From NCBI GenBank assembly GCA_024405235.1, contig JAKSPA010000103.1, forward strand, positions 1 through 6,512: 6,512 bases of DNA, read 5' to 3'. The position numbers were made by a program, and so were the translations under genes. The notes beneath the pieces are model-generated. The model was not told the DNA's origin. It saw only the letters and a list, made by a program, of their open reading frames with translations, and searched no databases. The stretch's first letter is position 1; each line of letters opens with the position of its first letter. Positions 1 to 5,004 of this stretch are shown here, one piece after another. This DNA comes from Lentisphaeria bacterium. Lineage in GTDB: Bacteria > Verrucomicrobiota > Lentisphaeria > Oligosphaerales > Oligosphaeraceae.

Positions 1-2
1 GT

Positions 3-416
3 GGCGTTAGAAAAGCAGGCTGCGATGCACAGATCGTAGCAGCATCAATCGACCTGACTGGTCTTTCAATGGCATCAGATGCTGACTTCAACAAGAAGTC
101 ATGCACAACTGGTCATACTGGATTCGGCGTTCCTTACGCTACAGATCCTGACCATAGTGATGTACCTAGATCAGCAGCAAGACCTCTGAGATACATGGAT
201 AGATATGTAACTATCACTCAGGGCGAAATCATGTACATGACAGAAATGCTGGCACAGCTCGAAGGTATCGAAAGAGGACCTGCTGGACAGACTTCACTGG
301 CAGCGGCATTCTCACTTGCTCAGGAACTTCCTGAAGATGCTATTCTGGTTGTATCAGAAACAGAATACACTGGCGCTGGTAAGCACATTCAGCCTCAGCT
401 GGATTTCGCAAAGGAA
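3..416 (+). CDS. ortB: 2-amino-4-oxopentanoate thiolase beta subunit (OrtB), fragment missing both ends
   Basis: OrtB is the PLP-dependent (fold type II, threonine-synthase-like) subunit of the thiolase that splits 2-amino-4-oxopentanoate with CoA into alanine and acetyl-CoA in clostridial ornithine oxidation. The frame is open from base 3, before the first ATG at 69, and reads GVRKAGCDAQIVAASIDLTG and onward. Strong family stretches visible are TTGHTGFG, SDVPRSAARPLRYMDRYV, LERGPAG-like IERGPAGQTSLAAAF and ETEYTGAGKHIQPQLDFAKE. About 138 residues are present. The N-terminal half with the PLP lysine lies outside the window, and the extreme C-terminus is missing because the frame runs into GH127 sequence. 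Arg codons here are all or nearly all AGA, unlike the CGC-rich downstream genes, so this DNA probably comes from another organism, likely a Firmicute. The identification rests on recalled family sequence, not on a search. Confidence 0.85.
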
Positions 417-433
417 ATAGTAAAAGACTGGGA
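405..433. other. Chimeric junction between ortB and GH127 sequence
   Basis: OrtB homology holds through QPQLDFAKE, ending at base 416. GH127-type sequence in a different codon style is evident from DWDRDDGK, starting at base 426. The three codons between (ATA GTA AAA) fit the AT-richer left side slightly better. The join keeps the frame open, so gene callers will report one 513-residue protein from the ATG at 69. No inverted repeat, transposon end or tRNA is seen at the point. An assembly chimera or amplification artefact is the simplest explanation; a genuine illegitimate recombination is possible. Confidence 0.7.
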
Positions 434-1610
434 CCGCGACGACGGCAAATGCATCAATTTCTTCACGAATGCATTCAACGACAAGGAGTTCGCACAGTGG
501 TACCCCAACCCGCACCTCTGGGGGAAAAGCTATGAACTCATGTCATGCATGGATGGCATTCTGGAATACTACCGCGCGACGGGCGAAAAGCGCTGCCTTG
601 ACGCAATCATCGCGATTCACGCGAAACTCGCGCAAAGCGAACTCAATCCGCTCGGCGATGTCGGTTTTGTGGACAAGCTCATCGGAGCATCGCACTATCC
701 AAACACTGCCACGGAAGTCTGCGATGCAATCCATTGGATACGTCTCTCCTACGACCTCTTTTTAGTCACAGGAGACGACAAGTATTTGGATTACATGGAA
801 CTGGCGTATTTCAACGCGTTCCTGGCAGGAGTCTATCGCGACGGAACGTGGACGGCTTTCGCAGTCCGCGGCTCAGTTCATCACGAAGCCAACAGCCAAT
901 GCAACTGCGCATTCAATCACTGCTGCGTCAACAATGCGCCACGGACCTTCATGGACATGGCTTCCGCAACCGTGACAAGAGACAACGACGGCGTCTTCCA
1001 AGTGAATTTCTACCAGGACGCCACCGCCACTCTGGATGGCGTGACCTTCGTCATCAGCGGCAACTATCCAATCGGAAACACCGTGACGATTTCCGTGAGC
1101 GATCCTGCGGCAAAGGTCCGCTTCCGCAAGCCGAACTGGTGCAGAAAACTCGACGTGACGCAAACCGCAGGCGAATACACGCTCGTCTTCGATATGAATC
1201 CACGAATTGTCAACCGCAGCGAAGAGAATATCGCCGCAGACGCCAATTCGAAAACCGCCTGGCCATACAAACGCTATCAATTGGCAAATTGCCCCAACGA
1301 GTCTGATCCGCTTCTCAAGCACTATAGAGAGACGATGGCCGCCACGATGATGAACGGACCGCTCGTACTTGCACGCGCATGCCAGGCAGGGACCAAACAG
1401 GAGCAGCTGTATGACGATGCGACGGTAAACAACCAGAACTGCACGCTGAAACTCACTCCCAAAGATCCAGCGAACTGCTGGGGCATCTGGCAAGCGGAAA
1501 TCCTGAAAGGCGACAAACTCGTCAAGTCCTTCCCTGTATGCGATTTGCAATCCGCCGCAGATTTCTCGCTATACGGCTACTGCGCGGACACTTTCTCCAT
1601 CTGGGTGTAA
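426..1610 (+). CDS. GH127 (DUF1680) beta-L-arabinofuranosidase-like glycoside hydrolase, N-terminus missing
   Basis: GH127 enzymes are retaining hydrolases that remove terminal beta-L-arabinofuranose, using a zinc-bound cysteine nucleophile. In the chimeric frame numbered from ATG 69, the family metal site is intact. ATEVCDAIHW supplies the E-x-C pair (E216, C218) and NHCCVNNAPR supplies the adjacent pair C285-C286; together these match the Glu/Cys/Cys/Cys zinc site known from HypBA1. Helical-barrel landmarks also fit: HLWGKSYELMSCMDGILEYY from H149, and LVTGDDKYLDYMELAYFNAF, the usual LTGDxxYxDxxExxLYNxxL segment. A beta-rich C-terminal part follows to the TAA at 1608-1610. About 394 residues remain, against the usual 600-650, so roughly the first 240 are lost at the join. 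The gene ends 14 bases before uxaB, which suggests one operon for pectin side chains and galacturonate. Substrate is inferred; GH127 relatives such as GH146 share this fold and motif. Confidence 0.8.
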   Translation, partial: DWDRDDGKCINFFTNAFNDKEFAQWYPNPHLWGKSYELMSCMDGILEYYRATGEKRCLDAIIAIHAKLAQSELNPLGDVGFVDKLIGASHYPNTATEVCDAIHWIRLSYDLFLVTGDDKYLDYMELAYFNAFLAGVYRDGTWTAFAVRGSVHHEANSQCNCAFNHCCVNNAPRTFMDMASATVTRDNDGVFQVNFYQDATATLDGVTFVISGNYPIGNTVTISVSDPAAKVRFRKPNWCRKLDVTQTAGEYTLVFDMNPRIVNRSEENIAADANSKTAWPYKRYQLANCPNESDPLLKHYRETMAATMMNGPLVLARACQAGTKQEQLYDDATVNNQNCTLKLTPKDPANCWGIWQAEILKGDKLVKSFPVCDLQSAADFSLYGYCADTFSIWV

Positions 1611-1624
1611 AATCACCTGCGATC

Positions 1625-2935
1625 ATGGAACTCATCAAACGAAACAACCCTCTCGCACGGCCGGTGCGCGTTCTCCAATTCGGCGAAGGAAATTTCATCC
1701 GCGCCTTCATGGACTGGATGGTCGATAGACTCAACCGTCTTACCGATTTCAATGGCGCAGTCCGCATCGTAAAGCCACGAAGCGGCGGAACTGCCTGCCA
1801 GAAGCTGAATGTGCAGGACGGATTGTGCCATGTGGTCCTGCGCGGCATTGAGGACGGCAAAGTGATTGAAACGCCAGAACTGATTGAGTGCGTCAAGGAC
1901 TGTCTGGATCCGATTGACGATTGGGACAAGATCGTCAAGACGGCGCGCAGCCCTGAATTGCGCTTCGTCTTCTCGAACACGACGGAAGCAGGCATAGAAT
2001 ACCGCGCAGGCGCGGACACCTTTCCCGCAAAAGTCGCGAGATTGCTTGCGGAACGCGCCAAAACAGGCCTTCCGGGCCTCGTGTTTCTCCCTTGCGAACT
2101 CATTGAAAACAACGGCGGCACCCTCCGTGACTGTATCCTTAAATATCTCGAAGGCGATTCCACGGCAACCGAATACGTCCTTCGCGAATGCATCTTCTGC
2201 AACACGCTGGTCGATCGCATCGTTGCAGGATTTCCCAAGAACGACGCCGAACGCTACTTCAAAACGCTTGGCGTCGAAGACCAGATGCTAGTCTGCGGCG
2301 AACCATTCTTCTTCCTTGCGATAGAAGCGCCTGCGGACATACAAAAGGAACTGCCGACCGCCGCCGCCGGACTGAATGTGGTATTCACGCAGGATCTGTC
2401 ACCATACCGTACGCGCAAAGTACGCTTCCTCAATGGCGCACACACGTCGTCCGTCCTCGGTGCGCATCTCGCAGGCCTCACATTCGTTGATGAAATGGTT
2501 CGCGACAAGACCTTCGGCGCATTCCTGCGCAAGGTGCTCTTCGAAGAGGTGCTTCCGACAATCGCGCTTTCAGAAGCCGAAAAACGCGCCTACGCGGAAT
2601 CCGTTCTGGAGCGTTTCGCAAATCCATACGCCGAGCACAGACTCCTTTCCATCGCGCTTAATTCGACCTCCAAATGGCGCGTGCGCGTTCTGCCGACGCT
2701 GCTTGACTACATAAAAATCTTTGGCAAACTACCGCCCTGCCTCACGCAGTCCATGGCATTTCTAGTCGATTTCTATCGCACATGCGAATTCCAGGACACG
2801 CCAGAGGTCGCGGAATTCTTCGCGAGAAAACCAACGCTGCATGAAATCCTATCCAATACAGATTTCTGGGGGATGGATCTGACACAGATTGACGGCTTCG
2901 AAACCGAAATCAAAAAGGGTCTCAGAGATTCATGA
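1625..2935 (+). CDS. uxaB: Tagaturonate reductase (altronate oxidoreductase)
   Basis: UxaB reduces D-tagaturonate to D-altronate with NADH in cytoplasmic galacturonate catabolism. The 436-residue protein belongs to the mannitol dehydrogenase family. The N-terminal Rossmann part opens with VRVLQFGEGNFIRAFMDWMV (about residues 13-32), the family's L-x-F-G-x-G-N-F-x-R-A nucleotide loop. The C-terminal helical domain carries KVRFLNGAHTSSVLGAH, giving the K265/N270/H273 catalytic triad pattern of polyol dehydrogenases. E. coli UxaB is somewhat longer (483). I chose ATG 1625 because the family homology begins right after it (MELIKRNNPLARPVRVLQFG). The upstream in-frame ATG at 1538 lies inside the GH127 gene and would add 29 unrelated residues. 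No Shine-Dalgarno sequence precedes 1625, so translation may be coupled to the GH127 stop 14 bases upstream. The stop TGA overlaps the uxaA start. Confidence 0.9.
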   Translation: MELIKRNNPLARPVRVLQFGEGNFIRAFMDWMVDRLNRLTDFNGAVRIVKPRSGGTACQKLNVQDGLCHVVLRGIEDGKVIETPELIECVKDCLDPIDDWDKIVKTARSPELRFVFSNTTEAGIEYRAGADTFPAKVARLLAERAKTGLPGLVFLPCELIENNGGTLRDCILKYLEGDSTATEYVLRECIFCNTLVDRIVAGFPKNDAERYFKTLGVEDQMLVCGEPFFFLAIEAPADIQKELPTAAAGLNVVFTQDLSPYRTRKVRFLNGAHTSSVLGAHLAGLTFVDEMVRDKTFGAFLRKVLFEEVLPTIALSEAEKRAYAESVLERFANPYAEHRLLSIALNSTSKWRVRVLPTLLDYIKIFGKLPPCLTQSMAFLVDFYRTCEFQDTPEVAEFFARKPTLHEILSNTDFWGMDLTQIDGFETEIKKGLRDS

Positions 2936-4284
2936 TCATCCACCCGAACGACAACGTTGAAGTCCGAGAGGACGGCCACAAATACGCACGCCGCACCAGC
3001 GCAAAAGGCGAGAACGTCATCAAGTACGGAATGCCAATCGGGCACACGACATGCGAAATCGCCAAAGGCGAACATGTCCACACACATAATGTCACGACAA
3101 ATCTCACGGGACGGCTTGAATACGAATACGCACCGGAGTTCGCAAATGTCCAAATAAATTGCGACAGGACGTTTCTAGGCTATAGACGGGCGGACGGCCA
3201 AGTCGGAATCCGCAACCACATCTGGATAATTCCCACCGTCGGATGCGTGAATGCCCTTGCGAGACAGCTCGCCGACGAGTGCGGCGGCATCGCGTTGACT
3301 CATCCCTACGGCGGTTCGCAACTTGGCGACGACCATGAGATGACCGCAAACCTTCTCGCTGCAATGGTGCGAAATCCGAACGCGGGCGGCGTCCTCGTCG
3401 TCGGGCTCGGTTGCGAAAACAACACCATGGAATCGTTCAAAAAGCGTCTGGGCGACACGTCGCTTCTGAACATACGCTTTCTTGTGGCGCAGGATGTCGC
3501 CGACGAAATCGCAGAAGGCCGAAGACTTGTCGCCGAACTTATCGCAAATCGACCATCACGCCGTTCGGAAGTCCCTGTCTCAGAACTCTGCATAGGCCTC
3601 AAATGCGGCGGTTCGGACGGTTTCTCTGGCCTGACCGCCAATCCGCTGGTCGGACGCATCTCCGACTGGCTTGTCGGCCAGGGCGGCAGCGCTGTTCTCA
3701 CAGAGGTGCCTGAGATGTTCGGCGCTGAGACGCTTCTCATGAAGCGATGCATCAACCGCGAAATATTTGACAAGTGCGTCACGATGATCAATGACTTCAA
3801 GGATTACTTCCTCCGCCACGGACAACCCGTCGGCGAAAACCCATCGCCAGGCAACAAGGCGGGAGGAATCACCACCCTTGAAGACAAGTCGCTAGGATGC
3901 GTGCAGAAAGGCGGCCTGAGTCCCGTTTCGGACGTGCTGAAATACGGCGAAAGAGTTAAGACTCATGGCCTGACGCTGCTTTCCGCTCCTGGAAACGACA
4001 TGGTCTCTTCAACGGCGCTCGCAGCAGCAGGTTGTCAAATGATCCTCTTCACAACAGGCCGCGGAACACCATTCGGAACCGTCGTTCCGACCATCAAAAT
4101 CGCCACCAACAGCGCCCTTGCGGAAAAGAAACCGCAATGGATCGACTGGGACGCTATGCGACAGCATGACACGACTGAACTCGTGGATGCCATTCTGGGA
4201 ATCGCGTCAGGTGAACAGAACGCCAAAAACGAAGCAAATCACTGTCAGGAAGTCGCAATATTTAAGGATGGAGTGACCCTTTGA
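2932..4284 (+). CDS. uxaA: Altronate dehydratase
   Basis: UxaA dehydrates D-altronate to 2-keto-3-deoxy-D-gluconate, the step after UxaB. The 450-residue protein has the expected two parts. An N-terminal SAF domain (about residues 1-70) has the signatures HKYARR, VIKYGMPIG and GEHVHTHN. The large dehydratase domain starts at FLGYRRADGQVGIRNHIWII (about residues 78-97), followed by TVGCVNALARQLADE, the Cys-containing LVVGLGCENN, and LCIGLKCGGSDGFSGLTANP. The C-terminal region has the conserved LLSAPGNDMVSSTALAAAGC and FTTGRGTPFGTVVPTIKIAT. It is a little shorter than E. coli UxaA (495) but looks complete. The start ATG overlaps the uxaB stop as ATGA, typical of translational coupling, and no independent ribosome-binding site is obvious. 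Together with UxaB it indicates galacturonate use; uxaC and the kdg genes are not in the window. Confidence 0.93.
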   Translation: MIIHPNDNVEVREDGHKYARRTSAKGENVIKYGMPIGHTTCEIAKGEHVHTHNVTTNLTGRLEYEYAPEFANVQINCDRTFLGYRRADGQVGIRNHIWIIPTVGCVNALARQLADECGGIALTHPYGGSQLGDDHEMTANLLAAMVRNPNAGGVLVVGLGCENNTMESFKKRLGDTSLLNIRFLVAQDVADEIAEGRRLVAELIANRPSRRSEVPVSELCIGLKCGGSDGFSGLTANPLVGRISDWLVGQGGSAVLTEVPEMFGAETLLMKRCINREIFDKCVTMINDFKDYFLRHGQPVGENPSPGNKAGGITTLEDKSLGCVQKGGLSPVSDVLKYGERVKTHGLTLLSAPGNDMVSSTALAAAGCQMILFTTGRGTPFGTVVPTIKIATNSALAEKKPQWIDWDAMRQHDTTELVDAILGIASGEQNAKNEANHCQEVAIFKDGVTL

Positions 4285-4385
4285 CGCATTTTTATTGATA
4301 AAATGTGTGTTTTTAATAGAAAAATACCTTCTACCGGTTTGCAATATTCAGTTAAGGGAATATCTTAAGCACCATTACTGAACGT
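4285..4385. other. AT-rich intergenic spacer between uxaA and the tRNA genes
   Basis: This 101-base spacer has no gene. Just after the uxaA stop, CATTTT (4287-4292) and AAAATG (4300-4305) can form a weak AT-only hairpin, followed shortly by TTTTT at 4311-4315; this could be a poor terminator. The second half holds a candidate promoter for the tRNA genes, listed separately. Confidence 0.5.
4339..4366 (+). promoter_or_regulatory. Candidate sigma70-type promoter for the tRNA pair
   Basis: TTGCAA (4339-4344) and TATCTT (4361-4366) are separated by 16 bases, each matching the sigma70 consensus at 4 of 6 positions. Transcription would start around 4373, about 13 bases before tRNA-Glu. The match is modest and read-through from uxaA is an alternative. 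Confidence 0.35.
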
Positions 4386-4461
4386 GTCTCCATCGTCTAG
4401 TGGCCTAGGACACCAGGTTTTCATCCTGGTAACAGGAGTTCAATTCTCCTTGGAGATGCCA
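4386..4461 (+). tRNA. tRNA-Glu (anticodon UUC)
   Basis: A 76-base cloverleaf including an encoded CCA end. The acceptor stem GTCTCCA (4386-4392) pairs with TGGAGAT (4451-4457) with one G-U pair. The anticodon stem CCAGG/CCTGG flanks the seven-base loop TTTTCAT, placing anticodon TTC at 4420-4422. The T arm is AGGAG, loop TTCAATT, CTCCT (4434-4450). The discriminator is G4458. It would read GAA and GAG. It is 13 bases upstream of tRNA-Ser and probably shares its transcript. Confidence 0.97.
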
Positions 4462-4474
4462 TTTATCTTGCTGC

Positions 4475-4564
<90 letters not shown>

Positions 4565-4581
4565 GTTGATCATCCCTTTAG

Positions 4582-4612
4582 GGCGCTTCCCGTTTCGGAA
4601 AGCGCCTTTTTT
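4582..4612 (+). terminator. Intrinsic terminator of the tRNA transcript
   Basis: GGCGCTTCC (4582-4590) pairs with GGAAAGCGCC (4597-4606) with one bulged A and a six-base loop, followed by six Ts (4607-4612). The GC-rich stem plus T run is a strong rho-independent signal for rightward transcription. Confidence 0.9.
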
Positions 4613-4844
4613 AGTATCGCCAGCACCCCTGAAAAAAACCTGTTTTCCGTCGTCTGCGCAGAGAGTGCATAAGATATTTCCAGACAAGCGATAAAATCAC
4701 ATTTTGCCGTTGCATCTGTCGATTATCCACTGTATTAGGCAGATAGTAGGTTCGCATCCGTCTTTTCAAGTGAAAACCCTACGTGCAGAGACGGCATTTT
4801 CCCTTGATAGTTTTTTTGACTAACAAAGAACGTTATACTTTTAT
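4613..4844. other. Non-coding spacer between the tRNA terminator and the insertion sequence
   Basis: No credible ORF or RNA gene is visible in these 232 bases. Small structures seen are the perfect palindrome TCTGCGCAGA (4653-4662), a hairpin TTTTCA-AG-TGAAAA (4763-4776), and an overlapping longer pairing of CCGTCT (4758-4763) with AGACGG (4789-4794) that is followed by CATTTTCCC. The last 30 bases are AT-rich and contain a promoter-like pair. Confidence 0.5.
4816..4844 (+). promoter_or_regulatory. Promoter-like pair abutting the insertion sequence
   Basis: TTGACT (4816-4821, 5/6 to consensus) is 17 bases before TTTTAT (4839-4844, 4/6). It points into the element and ends at the element's boundary. 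It could be the promoter of a host gene now displaced beyond the right end of the window. An alternative -10, TATACT at 4834-4839, is better in sequence but only 12 bases from TTGACT, so it does not fit. Confidence 0.3.
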
Positions 4845-4874
4845 CCGTAACTTTTAGCCTTTAGGGAATGTATC
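4845..4874 (+). repeat. Left terminal inverted repeat of the insertion sequence
   Basis: It begins CCGTAACTTTTAG and ends TTAGGGAATGTATC. It matches the reverse complement of 6481-6510 at 27 of 30 positions; the three mismatches sit together in the centre (CCT against TTC). Confidence 0.92.
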
Positions 4875-4896
4875 TTCATTTTCCTGAGGGGATCCA

Positions 4897-5001
4897 ATGG
4901 CACGTAAGAAATTGATTTTACGTGCCTTTTTTTATTGTTTCTGCTTGAAGTTCTCCAAATGTGGCTTATCTTATACATACCCTAATTTGGAGAATGTATA
5001 A
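4897..5001 (+). CDS. Possible 34-residue leader ORF before the transposase
   Basis: An ATG at 4897 follows a good ribosome-binding site, TGAGGGGA (4885-4892), at normal spacing. The frame reads MARKKLILRAFFYCFCLKF and runs 34 codons to a TAA at 4999-5001, three bases before the transposase ATG at 5005. The start codon overlaps the terminator stem at 4899-4907, and the stop sits inside the repeat arm next to the transposase start. The peptide is basic then hydrophobic, with no domain I recognise. If translated, it could couple translation to the transposase or open the masking hairpin at 4951-4994. The first 9 codons are constrained by the palindrome, so it may be a chance frame. Confidence 0.35.
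   Translation: MARKKLILRAFFYCFCLKFSKCGLSYTYPNLENV
4899..4933 (+). terminator. One-directional terminator just inside the element's left end
   Basis: GGCACGTAA (4899-4907) pairs perfectly with TTACGTGCC (4918-4926), followed by seven Ts (4927-4933). The T run is present only for rightward transcription, so it would stop transcripts entering from the flank before they reach the transposase at 5005. Confidence 0.85.
4945..4972 (+). promoter_or_regulatory. Candidate transposase promoter downstream of the terminator
   Basis: TTGAAG (4945-4950) and TATCTT (4967-4972) are 16 bases apart, each 4/6 to the sigma70 consensus. The start would fall near 4979, giving a leader of about 26 bases that keeps GGAG (4989-4992) but excludes the upstream arms 4951-4960 and 4970-4978. 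It is placed on position as much as on sequence. Confidence 0.35.
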
Positions 5002-5004
5002 GCC
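4951..5004 (+). promoter_or_regulatory. Interleaved inverted repeats over the transposase ribosome-binding site
   Basis: TTCTCCAAAT (4951-4960) is perfectly complementary to ATTTGGAGAA (4985-4994), which contains the only ribosome-binding-like GGAG before the transposase. CTTATACAT (4970-4978) is perfectly complementary to ATGTATAAG (4994-5002), and GGCTTAT (4963-4969) to ATAAGCC (4998-5004). The pairings interleave and partly exclude each other. They could be an RNA switch hiding the start site, or DNA binding sites for the transposase or a regulator. Confidence 0.65.

Noticed and set aside
69..416. ATG at 69 as the true start of a gene
   Set aside because: OrtB similarity continues upstream in frame to base 3, so this ATG is an internal methionine.
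1538..1624. Upstream in-frame ATG that would lengthen uxaB by 29 residues
   Set aside because: It lies within the GH127 gene and the added residues do not resemble the family N-terminus, which begins just after ATG 1625.
1522..2238. Long antisense open frame (238 codons) across the uxaB start
   Set aside because: It is the shadow of codon bias in GH127 and uxaB; the product has low-complexity Ser/Arg-rich composition and matches no family I know.
4281..4304. Promoter TTGACG with TAAAAT at the uxaA stop
   Set aside because: The two boxes are only 12 bases apart, too close for sigma70 use.
4287..4315. Terminator after uxaA
   Set aside because: The stem is AT-only (CATTTT/AAAATG) and separated from a short T run; too weak to list as a terminator.
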